In this document: in pieces, positions 7,770-15,952 of the stretch
How the letters are laid out: every line of letters begins with the position of its first letter
How positions within the stretch are numbered: position 1 is the first letter of the stretch
Source of the DNA: an uncultured Clostridia bacterium
Lineage (GTDB): Bacteria; Bacillota; Clostridia; Oscillospirales; Oscillospiraceae
Assembly: GCA_946550725.1 (NCBI GenBank)
Contig: CAMNQX010000003.1
Coordinates: 88,099 to 152,098, forward strand
Length of the DNA: 64,000 nt
Reading direction: 5' to 3'
Notes under the pieces: model-generated
Told to the model about the DNA's origin: nothing
Databases searched by the model: none
What the model saw: the letters and a program-made list of their open reading frames with translations, nothing else
Position numbers and translations under genes: made by a program

Positions 7770-7893
7770 CCGTGGTGAGCAGCGCGGATGGACTGGAGCG
7801 AGAATCAAATTGGTAAGGCGGTGTAGCCGCCGCGATTTGATTCGAGTCGGAGGGAAGCCGCGCGTCGCGAACAGGCGAGGCGTGATAATGAGC
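7770..7893 (+). repeat. Structured intergenic repeat family 1, copy 2
   Basis: Head GGATGGACTGGAGCG and tail GAGTCGGAGGGAAGC flank a nested hairpin: GAATCAAAT (7802-7810) with ATTTGATTC (7835-7843), enclosing GGCGG/CCGCC. It occupies the argG-argH gap. Confidence 0.8.
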
Positions 7894-7913
7894 AAGTACA
7901 AGGAGCGATTCTG

Positions 7914-9305
7914 ATGAAATTATGGGCAGGACGTTTCCAGAAGGAAACGGACGGGCTGGTGAACGACTTCAACTCGTCCATTTCCTTCGACGCGCGGCTG
8001 TATAAGCAGGACATTGAAGGCTCCATCGCCCATGCCACCATGCTGGGCAAGCAGGGCATCATCGAGGAGCACGAGGCGGAGAAGATCATTGACGGGCTGA
8101 AGACCATCCTCCGGGACATTGAGGCTGGGACCGCCGAGCTGACCGAGGACAGCGAGGACATCCACATGAACGTGGAGCGGCTGCTCACCGAGCGCATCGG
8201 GGACACGGGCAAGCGGCTCCACACCGGGCGGTCGAGAAACGACCAGGTGGCGGTGGACTTCCGGATGTTCGTCCGCGCCGAGATCCCCGAGATCAAGGGG
8301 CAGATCCTGGCGCTGGAGACGGTTTTGGTCAACAAGGCCAAGGCCCATGTGGACACGGTGATGCCGGGGTACACCCATATGCAGCGGGCACAGCCCACTA
8401 CCTTTGCCCACGTGCTTATGGCCTACGCCAATATGTTCCGCCGGGACGTGACCCGGCTGGAGGACTGCCTGGCGCGGCTGGACGAATGCCCCTTGGGAGC
8501 GGGCGCGCTGGCGACCTCTACGTATCCCGTAGACCGCTTTGAGACCGCCGCCCTTCTGGGCTTTGCCAAGCCCATGGACAACTCCATGGACGCGGTGTCC
8601 GACCGGGACTTCGCCCTGGAGCTGCTGAGCGACCTGTCCATTTTGATGACCCACCTCTCCCGGTTTGCCGAAGAAATTATCCTTTGGTGCTCCTGGGAGT
8701 TCAAATTCGCCGAGCTGGACGACGCTTACTCCACCGGGTCGTCCATCATGCCCCAGAAGAAAAACCCCGATGTGGCCGAGCTGGTGCGGGGCAAGGCGGG
8801 GCGGGTGTACGGCTCCCTCATCACCCTGCTGACGGTGATGAAGGGCCTGCCTCTGGCGTACAACAAGGATATGCAGGAGGACAAGGAGCCGGTGTTCGAC
8901 GCCATCGACACGGTGAAGCTGTGCCTCCCGGTGTTCGCCGCCATGGTAGACACCCTCACCATTCTGCCCCGGAACATGGAACGGGCGGCTCAGGTGGGCT
9001 TTATCAACGCCACCGACTGCGCCGACTATCTGGTGAAAAAGGGCCTGCCCTTCCGGGACGCCTACATGATCGTGGGGCGGCTGGTGAACCTGTGCACCAA
9101 GAGCGGAGACACCCTGGACACCCTCACCCTGCGGGACTTCCGGGCCATCTCCAAGCTGTTCGACTCCGACGTGTACCAGGCTCTCCAGCTCAAGACCTGC
9201 GTCAACCAGCGCAAGGTGTACGGCGGGCCGTCCAAGGAGAGCGTGGAGCGGCAGATCGCCAACCTGGAGGAATTTATCGCCGCCCACACGGCGACGGAGG
9301 ACTGA
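7914..9305 (+). CDS. argH: Argininosuccinate lyase
   Basis: 463 residues beginning KLWAGRFQKETD as in the family. The fumarase/aspartase superfamily signature GSSIMPQKKNPD lies near residues 276-287, and TGRSRNDQV is present near 103. It splits argininosuccinate to arginine and fumarate. AAGGAGCGATTCTG precedes the ATG. Although separated from argG by a repeat, it is in the same orientation and is likely part of the same transcript. Confidence 0.98.
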   Translation: MKLWAGRFQKETDGLVNDFNSSISFDARLYKQDIEGSIAHATMLGKQGIIEEHEAEKIIDGLKTILRDIEAGTAELTEDSEDIHMNVERLLTERIGDTGKRLHTGRSRNDQVAVDFRMFVRAEIPEIKGQILALETVLVNKAKAHVDTVMPGYTHMQRAQPTTFAHVLMAYANMFRRDVTRLEDCLARLDECPLGAGALATSTYPVDRFETAALLGFAKPMDNSMDAVSDRDFALELLSDLSILMTHLSRFAEEIILWCSWEFKFAELDDAYSTGSSIMPQKKNPDVAELVRGKAGRVYGSLITLLTVMKGLPLAYNKDMQEDKEPVFDAIDTVKLCLPVFAAMVDTLTILPRNMERAAQVGFINATDCADYLVKKGLPFRDAYMIVGRLVNLCTKSGDTLDTLTLRDFRAISKLFDSDVYQALQLKTCVNQRKVYGGPSKESVERQIANLEEFIAAHTATED

Positions 9306-9308
9306 GCC

Positions 9309-9686
9309 GTGGAGCTGAACGCCATGTTCAAAAGCGTGTTGGAGCAGGACCGCGCCGCCGTTGTGCTGTGCGACCTCCAACACACCATCGTCTACATGAA
9401 TCCCGCCGCCGTGGCCCGGTACGCCAACCGGGGTGGGGCGGCACTGGTGGGCAAGAGCCTGCTGGACTGCCACAACGCCGCGTCCGGCGCCATGATCGAG
9501 AAGGTGGTGGCGTGGTTCGCCGCAGACAAGGGCCACAACCTCGTCTATACCTACCGCAACGTCAAGGAAAACAAGGACGTTTACATGGTGGCCCTGCGGG
9601 ACGGGGACGGGACCCTCATCGGCTACTACGAAAAGCACGAATACCGCAGTCCGGAGACGATGGCGCTCTACGATTTCGGGGACTGA
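9309..9686 (+). CDS. PAS-domain protein inside the arginine cluster
   Basis: 125 residues that are essentially one PAS fold, starting VLEQDRAAVVLCDLQHTIVYMNPAA with GKSLLDCHN further on. There is no attached kinase, HTH or cyclase domain and no membrane segment. The GTG at 9309 follows GGAGG at 8 bases; an ATG at 9324 is an alternative. It lies 3 bases after argH and 15 before argC, so it is cotranscribed. A role as a ligand or redox sensor for the pathway is only inference. Confidence 0.75.
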   Translation: MELNAMFKSVLEQDRAAVVLCDLQHTIVYMNPAAVARYANRGGAALVGKSLLDCHNAASGAMIEKVVAWFAADKGHNLVYTYRNVKENKDVYMVALRDGDGTLIGYYEKHEYRSPETMALYDFGD

Positions 9687-9701
9687 CGAGGGGGAGCGCG
9701 C

Positions 9702-10640
9702 ATGAGCAAGCCGAAGGTATACATTGACGGACAGGCGGGCACCACGGGGCTGCAGATCTACGGGCGGCTGCAGAGCCGGGACGACATTGAACTGCTCGCC
9801 ATCGACCCGGACAAGCGTAAGGACGAGAGCGCCCGCCGGGAGTGTCTCAACGAGGCGGATCTCGCCATCCTCTGCCTGCCCGACGAGGCGGCACGGGAGG
9901 CGGTGGGCCTCATCCGAAACGGCCGCACCAAGGTCATCGACTGCTCCACCGCCCACCGCACGGCGGAGGGCTGGGTGTACGGCCTGCCCGAGCTTTGGCG
10001 GCAGCGGGAGAAGCTGCACGCCGCCAAACGGGTGGCCAACCCGGGCTGCTACGCTACGGGAGCCATCGTTCTGCTGCGTCCTCTGGTTGGGGCGGGGTTT
10101 TTAAGCACGGAGAACCCACTGACCATCCACGCCCTGTCCGGGTACACCGGGGGCGGGAACAAGGCCATCGGGCAGTATGAGTCCGGGGAGCGGCCCGCCG
10201 AGCTTTCCAGTCCCCGGCACTACGCTCTGAGCCTTTCCCACAAGCACATTCCCGAGATCATGGCCCAGACGGGCCTTCACCGCAAGCCTCTTTTTTGCCC
10301 CATCATCTGCGACTTTCCCCAGGGGATGGTGGTGTCAGTCCCTATGTCCCTGACCTGGATGGGCGGGGTGGACCAAAGGCTTCTGCGTAGGTGCTATGAG
10401 CGGTATTATCAGGGAGAGCCGTTGGTGCGGCTGGCCCCGAAAACCGTCCCTGAGGACGGATTTTTAGGAAGCAACAACTACGCCGGGCGGGACGATCTGG
10501 AGATCATCCTGTGCGGGAACGACGATCAGGCGGTGGCCTTTGCAAGGTTCGACAACCTGGGCAAGGGAGCCTCCGGCGCGGCGGTGCAGAACATGAACAT
10601 CATGCTGGGCTTTGAGGAGACCAAGGGATTGAATTTGTGA
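9702..10640 (+). CDS. argC: N-acetyl-gamma-glutamyl-phosphate reductase (short type)
   Basis: 312 residues, the shorter class 2 length. The NADP-binding start is KVYIDGQAGTTGLQI, and the catalytic cysteine lies in NPGCYATG near residue 115. It reduces N-acetylglutamyl phosphate to the semialdehyde, the third step of arginine synthesis. GAGGGGGAGCGCGC precedes the ATG. Confidence 0.96.
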   Translation: MSKPKVYIDGQAGTTGLQIYGRLQSRDDIELLAIDPDKRKDESARRECLNEADLAILCLPDEAAREAVGLIRNGRTKVIDCSTAHRTAEGWVYGLPELWRQREKLHAAKRVANPGCYATGAIVLLRPLVGAGFLSTENPLTIHALSGYTGGGNKAIGQYESGERPAELSSPRHYALSLSHKHIPEIMAQTGLHRKPLFCPIICDFPQGMVVSVPMSLTWMGGVDQRLLRRCYERYYQGEPLVRLAPKTVPEDGFLGSNNYAGRDDLEIILCGNDDQAVAFARFDNLGKGASGAAVQNMNIMLGFEETKGLNL

Positions 10641-10648
10641 CCGGAAAC

Positions 10649-10678
10649 GCGGGCCGATGGGGACATCGGCCCCTACAA
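10649..10678 (-). repeat. Short GTAGGG hairpin (family 2), copy 1
   Basis: A 9-bp stem GGGCCGATG/CATCGGCCC with loop GGGA. On the minus strand its 28-bp core is identical to the copy at 28470-28497. Confidence 0.75.
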
Positions 10679-10702
10679 GACAACAAACGATCCGGTAGGA
10701 TC

Positions 10703-10730
10703 GTAGGGGCGGCTGTCCTCAGCCGCCCGC
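10703..10730 (+). repeat. Short GTAGGG hairpin (family 2), copy 2
   Basis: GTAG followed by stem GGGCGGCTG/CAGCCGCCC with loop TCCT. It lies just before the argJ ribosome binding site; a separate small hairpin GATCC-GGTA-GGATC (10689-10702) sits beside it. Confidence 0.7.
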
Positions 10731-10745
10731 AGAGGAGGAATTGGG

Positions 10746-11972
10746 ATGAAAAACGTGACCGGCGGCGTGTGCGCCGCCAAGGGCTTTACCGCCGGGGGGG
10801 TCCACTGCGGCGTGAAGGAGGGGGCCGACCCCGCCAAGAAGGACCTGGCTCTGATCTTGTCCGAGACGGAGTGTCAGGCGGCGGCGGTGTACACCACCAA
10901 CCGGGTGAAGGCCGCGCCCATCTATGTCACCATGGAGCATCTGGAGGACGGGGTGTGCCGGGGGATCATCGCCAACAGCGGCAACGCCAACGCCTGCGCC
11001 CCGGAGAGCCACGAAAACGCCCTGGAGATGTGCACCATGGCGGCCACCGCCACCGGGCTGAAGGCCCAGGACTTCGTGGTGGCCTCCACCGGGGTCATCG
11101 GCCAGACCATCCGTCTGGCCCCCATTCAGGCGGGTCTGCCGGGACTGGTGAAGGCGCTGAGCCACAGCGCGGACGCCTCCGATGCGGCGGCCCACGCTAT
11201 CATGACCACCGACACGGTGAAGAAGGAACTGGCAGTGACGGTGGAGATCGGCGGAAAGACCGTCACCATCGGCGCTATTGCCAAGGGCAGCGGCATGATC
11301 CACCCCAACATGGGCACCATGCTCTGCTTCATCACCACCGACTGCGCCATCACCCATGAGATGCTCCAGGACGCCCTTCACGAGATCGTCCCCCGCACCT
11401 TCAACCGGGTCACCGTGGACGGGGACACCTCCACCAACGACATGTGCGTGGTGCTGGCCAACGGCCTGGCGGGCAACGGGCAGATCGAGTGGAAGGACGA
11501 CGATTATAACACCTTTGCCCAGGCGCTGCGTTATGTCTGCGAGCAGCTGGCCCGTTCCATCGCCGCCGACGGCGAGGGGGCCAGCCGCCTCATCACCTGC
11601 ACGGTGCGTTCCGCCCGCGGCGAGGAGAGCGCGGAGCGCCTGGCCAAGGCTGTGGTCGGCTCCGCTCTGGTGAAGGCCGCCATGTTCGGCGCGGACGCCA
11701 ACTGGGGCCGGGTGCTGTGCGCCATGGGCTACTCCAAGGCCCCCTTCCGCCCCGAGTATGTGGACATGAAGTTTTCCTCCGCCGCCGGGGAGGTGGCCGT
11801 GTGCGAAAAGGGCACCGGCCTTGCCTTTGACGAGGAGCTGGCGAAAAAGGTGCTCACCCAGGACGAGGTGGTCATTGACGTTTCCCTCAATGAGGGCGAC
11901 CACGAGGCCACCTGCTGGGGCTGCGACCTCACATATGATTACGTCAAGATCAATGGAGATTATCGAACATAA
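10746..11972 (+). CDS. argJ: Glutamate N-acetyltransferase / amino-acid acetyltransferase
   Basis: 408 residues. The autocleavage region reads KGSGMIHPNMGTMLCF, with the nucleophile Thr191 preceded by Gly rather than the more common Ala. The precursor self-cleaves into alpha and beta chains. It transfers acetyl from N-acetylornithine to glutamate and, in bifunctional forms, also uses acetyl-CoA, so no separate argA is needed. AGAGGAGGAATTGGG precedes the ATG. Confidence 0.97.
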   Translation: MKNVTGGVCAAKGFTAGGVHCGVKEGADPAKKDLALILSETECQAAAVYTTNRVKAAPIYVTMEHLEDGVCRGIIANSGNANACAPESHENALEMCTMAATATGLKAQDFVVASTGVIGQTIRLAPIQAGLPGLVKALSHSADASDAAAHAIMTTDTVKKELAVTVEIGGKTVTIGAIAKGSGMIHPNMGTMLCFITTDCAITHEMLQDALHEIVPRTFNRVTVDGDTSTNDMCVVLANGLAGNGQIEWKDDDYNTFAQALRYVCEQLARSIAADGEGASRLITCTVRSARGEESAERLAKAVVGSALVKAAMFGADANWGRVLCAMGYSKAPFRPEYVDMKFSSAAGEVAVCEKGTGLAFDEELAKKVLTQDEVVIDVSLNEGDHEATCWGCDLTYDYVKINGDYRT

Positions 11973-12104
11973 GCCGCGTTAAAATTCCGCCATCCCGCGT
12001 TGCCGCGGCTTGCCGTACACACGGTACTGTCTGCGTCCCGCCGCCTTGCTGGCAAAATTTTTCCAGCGGCTTAGAAACGTGTAAAAGAGTGGGGTGATTT
12101 TCCC

Positions 12105-12956
12105 ATGTCGAAACTGATCGACCGGGCGCAGGTGCTGGTAGAGGCCCTGCCCTACATCCAGAGCTTCAACGGTAAGACCATCGTGGTGAAATACGGCGGC
12201 AACGCCATGGTGTCCGATGAGCTGCGCACCGCCGTCATCTCCGACATCGTCCTGCTGTCCCTCATCGGCGTGCGCGTGGTGGTGGTCCACGGCGGCGGGC
12301 CGGAGATCTCCGCCATGCTCAAGAAGATCGGCAAGGAGTCCAAATTCGTGGACGGGCTGCGTGTCACCGACGGGGAAACCATGGACGTGGTGCAGCAGGT
12401 GCTGTGCGGCAAGGTGAACAAGGACCTGGTGGCCACCCTCAACCGCACCGGCGGCAAGGCCATCGGCCTTTGCGGCATGGACGGGGGACTGTTCCAGGCG
12501 GTGAAGCTGGACGAAAAGTACGGCCAGGTGGGGAGCATCATCCGGGTGGACCCCGCCGCCGTGGTGGACTGCCTCAACGCCGGGTATGTGCCGGTGGTGT
12601 CCACCGTGGCCCAGGGGATGGACGAAAGCGTGGCTTACAACGTCAACGCCGACACCGCCGCCGCCAAGCTGGCCATCGCCCTGAGGGCGGAAAAGCTGAT
12701 TTTGCTCACCGACGTGCGCGGCCTGCTCCGCGACCCCAAGGACGAGAGCACCCTCATCCCCACCCTCCACCCCTCCGACGTGCCCGGCCTTGTCAAGGAC
12801 GGGGTCATTCAGGGGGGCATGATCCCCAAGGTGGACTGCTGCGTGGAGGCGGTGCGCTCCGGGGTGCGGGGGGCGCACATTTTGGACGGCCGCATTCCCC
12901 ACTCCATCCTCATTGAGATGCTGTCGGACAGCGGCGTGGGAACGATGATCCTGTAA
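12105..12956 (+). CDS. argB: Acetylglutamate kinase
   Basis: 283 residues of the amino-acid kinase fold: VVKYGGNAM near residues 27-35, VVVHGGGPEI near 62-71, and a C-terminal GGMIPKVDCC substrate segment. It phosphorylates N-acetylglutamate and is commonly the arginine-feedback step. The 132-bp gap before it has small hairpins (for example GCTGG/CCAGC at 12050-12070) but no clear promoter. Confidence 0.97.
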   Translation: MSKLIDRAQVLVEALPYIQSFNGKTIVVKYGGNAMVSDELRTAVISDIVLLSLIGVRVVVVHGGGPEISAMLKKIGKESKFVDGLRVTDGETMDVVQQVLCGKVNKDLVATLNRTGGKAIGLCGMDGGLFQAVKLDEKYGQVGSIIRVDPAAVVDCLNAGYVPVVSTVAQGMDESVAYNVNADTAAAKLAIALRAEKLILLTDVRGLLRDPKDESTLIPTLHPSDVPGLVKDGVIQGGMIPKVDCCVEAVRSGVRGAHILDGRIPHSILIEMLSDSGVGTMIL

Positions 12957-12970
12957 GGGAGGAAAACGGT

Positions 12971-14158
12971 ATGGACTTCAAGACCTTAGAGGCGCTGGAC
13001 AAGCAATATGTGATGCAGACCTACGCCCGCTTCCCCGTGGCCTTTGACCACGGAAGCGGCGCGACCCTTTACGACGTGGACGGCAAGGAGTACATCGACT
13101 TCTCCTCCGGCATCGGGGTCAACTCCCTGGGCTACGGCAGCGAGCCTTGGGTCAACGCCATCGCCCAGCAGATCGTGAAGCTGGGCCACGTGTCCAACCT
13201 CTTTTACACCGCCCCCTATGTGGAGCTGGCCCAGACCCTGGTGGAGCGGGCGGGGATGAGCAACGTGTTCTTCGCCAACTCCGGCGCGGAGGCCAACGAG
13301 GGCATGATCAAGCTGGCGCGGAAGTACTCCTTTGACAAATACGGAAAGGGCCGGGGGACCATCCTCACCCTGCGCCAGTCCTTCCACGGCCGCACCGTTA
13401 CCACCCTGTCCGCCACCGGACAGGACGTGTTCCACAACTACTTCTTCCCCTTTAACGAGGGCTTCCGTTACGCCGAGCCGACCATGGACGGTATTTCCGA
13501 AGTAGCGGGCCACGACGTGTGCGCCGTGATGCTGGAGCTGGTCCAGGGCGAGGGAGGCGTGAACCCCATGGAGCGCGCCTTCGTCCACGACCTGGCGGTG
13601 CTGTGCGCCGAGCGGGACTGGCTGCTGCTCATCGACGAGGTGCAGACCGGCGTGGGCCGCACGGGGACGCTGTTCGCCTACCAGCAGTACGGCGTGCTCC
13701 CCGACGCGGTGTCCTTTGCCAAGGGCATCGCCGGCGGCCTGCCCTTCGGCGGAGTGATGGCAAACGAAAAGTGCCGGGAGGTGCTCACCGCCGGCACCCA
13801 CGCCACCACCTTCGGCGGCAACCCTGTTTGCGCCTCCGCCGCCAAGGCGGTGCTGGACACCTTGAATGAGACGTTTTTGGCCCAGGTGAAAGAAAAGGGC
13901 GACTACTTACGCACCCGCATCGACGGCCTGGAGCTGCCGGGGCTGGGGCAGACCCGCGGCCTGGGCCTGATGATCGGCATTCAGGTAGAGGAGGGCTTCG
14001 AGAACAAGGCCCTGGCCCGCAGGCTGTTGGAAAACGGTCTGGTGGTCCTCACCGCCGGGGGCAACGTCCTGCGGCTGCTGCCGCCGCTGACTATTACCAA
14101 GGAGGAGATGGACAAGGGCCTCTCCATTTTGCAAAAGACGCTGGAGGCGGCGGGATGA
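12971..14158 (+). CDS. argD: Acetylornithine aminotransferase
   Basis: 395 residues, class III PLP aminotransferase. FANSGAEANEGMIKLAR lies near residue 100, LLIDEVQTGVGRTG near 220, and the PLP lysine in SFAKGIAGGLPFGG at about residue 251. It converts N-acetylglutamate semialdehyde to N-acetylornithine. GGGAGG precedes the ATG, and the stop overlaps the next gene in an ATGA junction, indicating translational coupling. Confidence 0.97.
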   Translation: MDFKTLEALDKQYVMQTYARFPVAFDHGSGATLYDVDGKEYIDFSSGIGVNSLGYGSEPWVNAIAQQIVKLGHVSNLFYTAPYVELAQTLVERAGMSNVFFANSGAEANEGMIKLARKYSFDKYGKGRGTILTLRQSFHGRTVTTLSATGQDVFHNYFFPFNEGFRYAEPTMDGISEVAGHDVCAVMLELVQGEGGVNPMERAFVHDLAVLCAERDWLLLIDEVQTGVGRTGTLFAYQQYGVLPDAVSFAKGIAGGLPFGGVMANEKCREVLTAGTHATTFGGNPVCASAAKAVLDTLNETFLAQVKEKGDYLRTRIDGLELPGLGQTRGLGLMIGIQVEEGFENKALARRLLENGLVVLTAGGNVLRLLPPLTITKEEMDKGLSILQKTLEAAG

Positions 14159-14766
14159 AACTCCACTACATGGGCAAATTCAGCGGCAACGTGGCCGACA
14201 TCCCCCATGGAGAGCACAAGCCCAACGCCGTGAAATTCAAGGAGGCGGACGACCCCAAGAAGCTGGCGGTGATTGCCAACGCCTGGGCCTTGGTCATCAC
14301 CCTGGTGTGCCTTGCAGCCTACGGGGCGCGGATCGGAATGGCGGGGCTGGAGAGGGGCTTTGCCGTATGGGGACAGATGATGATCGGGTTCGGCCTTGCC
14401 ATGCTGTCCCTCTTCCCCCACGAGTTTCTTCACGCCGTCTGCATGAAGGAAGACGTGTACCTCTACACCAACTTCAAGCAGGGGATGCTGTTCGTCACGG
14501 GGCCGGAGGATATGTCCAAGGCCCGGTTCGTCTTCATGTCCCTTTGTCCCAACCTGGTGTTCGGGCTGATCCCCTTCGTCCTCTTTCTGATCTGGCCGAA
14601 CCTTGCGGTACTGGGCGCGCTGGGGGCGCTGTCCATCGGCGCGGGGGCGGGGGACTACTACAACGTGTTTCACGCTCTGACCCAGATGCCCAAGGGGGCG
14701 CGGACCTATCTTTATCAGTTCAACTCCTGGTGGTATCTGCCGGAGAACAAGGAGGAACAGGCATGA
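14155..14766 (+). CDS. DUF3267-type membrane zincin embedded between argD and argF
   Basis: 203 residues with about four membrane segments. A zinc-protease-like HEFLH (HExxH) lies within SLFPHEFLHAVCM near residues 88-92, and an acidic/aromatic stretch GAGDYYNVFHAL lies near 163-174. This matches the DUF3267 putative metallopeptidase family. It overlaps argD and argF by ATGA on both sides, so it is tightly coupled to arginine genes. Peptidase activity and substrate are not shown; the operon position may be historical rather than functional. Confidence 0.78.
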   Translation: MKLHYMGKFSGNVADIPHGEHKPNAVKFKEADDPKKLAVIANAWALVITLVCLAAYGARIGMAGLERGFAVWGQMMIGFGLAMLSLFPHEFLHAVCMKEDVYLYTNFKQGMLFVTGPEDMSKARFVFMSLCPNLVFGLIPFVLFLIWPNLAVLGALGALSIGAGAGDYYNVFHALTQMPKGARTYLYQFNSWWYLPENKEEQA

Positions 14767-15692
14767 AAAAGGACCTTTTGAAGCTGCTGGACCTGTCCAA
14801 AGAGGACATTTTGACCATTCTGGACACCGCCGACCAGATGAAGTACAGCCTCAAGCACGGCATCCCCCACCGGGTGCTGGAGGGCAAGACTCTGGCCATG
14901 ATCTTTGAGAAGAATTCCACCCGCACCCGCGTCTCCTTTGAGACGGGGATGTATCAGCTGGGCGGCCACGCCCTGTTTTTGTCGGGGAAGGAGAGCCAGA
15001 TCGGCCGGGGAGAGCCCATCGAGGACACCGCCCGGGTGCTGAGCCGCTATTGCGACGGCATCATGATCCGCACCTACGCCCAGGACGAGGTGGAGACCCT
15101 GGCCAAGTACGCCTCCATCCCCGTCATCAACGGCCTCACCGATTTCTGCCACCCCTGCCAGGTGCTGGCCGACCTGATGACCGTGCGGGAGAAAATGACC
15201 CGGCTGGAGGGGCTGAAGCTCACCTTCATCGGTGACGGCAACAACATGGCGAACTCCCTCATCGTGGGCGCGCTGAAGTGCGGCATGAAGGCCGCCGCGG
15301 CCTGCCCCGAGGGGTACGACCCCGACCCGGCGGTGCTGGACTTTGCCAAGGGCTTTGGGCGCGATTTCACCCTCTGCCGCGACCCCAGGGAGGCCGCCGC
15401 AGATGCGGACGTGATCGTCACCGACGTGTGGGCGTCCATGGGGCAGGAGGAGGAAAAGGCCAAGCGGGAGAAATCCTTCGCCGGGGTCTATCAGGTCAAT
15501 GAGGACCTGATGAAGCTGGCCCACGAGGGCTGCATGGTGCAGCACTGCCTGCCCGCCCACCGGGGAGAGGAGATCACGGCGGAGGTCTTTGAAGCCCACG
15601 CCGACGAAATTTTTGAAGAGGCGGAGAACCGCCTCCACGCCCAAAAAGCCGTTATGGCGATCCTGATGGGAAGCGCGAGGGTAGACGCATAG
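14763..15692 (+). CDS. argF: Ornithine carbamoyltransferase
   Basis: 309 residues from the ATG at 14763, preceded by AAGGAGGAACAG. The carbamoyl phosphate motif STRTR is at residues 52-56, HPCQ is near 129, and the ornithine motif HCLPAHRG is near 260. It makes citrulline from ornithine and carbamoyl phosphate. It is the last gene of the cluster and is followed by a strong terminator. Confidence 0.97.
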   Translation: MKKDLLKLLDLSKEDILTILDTADQMKYSLKHGIPHRVLEGKTLAMIFEKNSTRTRVSFETGMYQLGGHALFLSGKESQIGRGEPIEDTARVLSRYCDGIMIRTYAQDEVETLAKYASIPVINGLTDFCHPCQVLADLMTVREKMTRLEGLKLTFIGDGNNMANSLIVGALKCGMKAAAACPEGYDPDPAVLDFAKGFGRDFTLCRDPREAAADADVIVTDVWASMGQEEEKAKREKSFAGVYQVNEDLMKLAHEGCMVQHCLPAHRGEEITAEVFEAHADEIFEEAENRLHAQKAVMAILMGSARVDA

Positions 15693-15712
15693 CCTCGGAT
15701 GGAACGGAGCGA
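15680..15712 (+). repeat. Half copy of repeat family 1 at the argF 3' end
   Basis: GTAGACGCATAGCCTCGGAT followed by GGAACGGAGCGAG resembles only the head of family 1. It overlaps the last argF codons, and no tail half is present. Confidence 0.45.
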
Positions 15713-15740
15713 GGGGCGGGCTTGTGGCCCGCCCCTTTTT
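15713..15740 (+). terminator. argF terminator
   Basis: A perfect 9-bp stem GGGGCGGGC/GCCCGCCCC is followed by TTTTT, 20 bases after the argF stop. Confidence 0.88.
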
Positions 15741-15753
15741 GCACCTACATTTG

Positions 15754-15779
15754 TGTAGGGCGCGACCACTGGGCGCGCC
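15754..15779 (+). repeat. GTAGGG hairpin (family 2), copy 3
   Basis: Begins GTAGGGCGCGAC. The arm GGGCGCGAC can also pair with GTCGTCGCGCCC at 15782-15793, making a longer stem than in other copies. Confidence 0.5.
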
Positions 15780-15820
15780 GGGTCGTCGCGCCCTGCGGAT
15801 GAGACTTGCAACGTTGTTAC

Positions 15821-15848
15821 GTAGGGGTCGATGTCCTTATCGGCCCGC
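15821..15848 (+). repeat. GTAGGG hairpin (family 2), copy 4
   Basis: GTAGGGGTCGATGTCC then TTATCGGCCCGC, a diverged version of the copies at 10649 and 28470. Confidence 0.65.
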
Positions 15849-15876
15849 CAACGGACGCACGATTCACAGACGTATT

Positions 15877-15901
15877 GTAGGGGCGCACATCGTGCGCCCG
15901 C
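15877..15901 (+). repeat. GTAGGG hairpin (family 2), copy 5
   Basis: GTAGGGGCGCAC followed by the complementary GTGCGCCC and GC; same head as the other copies with a different stem sequence. Confidence 0.65.
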
Positions 15902-15904
15902 GCA

Positions 15905-15935
15905 AAAAGGGACGGCTCTATGAGCCGTCCCTTTT
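15905..15935. terminator. Bidirectional terminator after the EF-G-like gene
   Basis: A perfect 14-bp stem AAAAGGGACGGCTC / GAGCCGTCCCTTTT with a 3-base loop, flanked by A and T runs on both sides, so it can work for the minus-strand GTPase gene. Confidence 0.85.
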
Positions 15936-15952
15936 GATCTGTTATAATGCGC

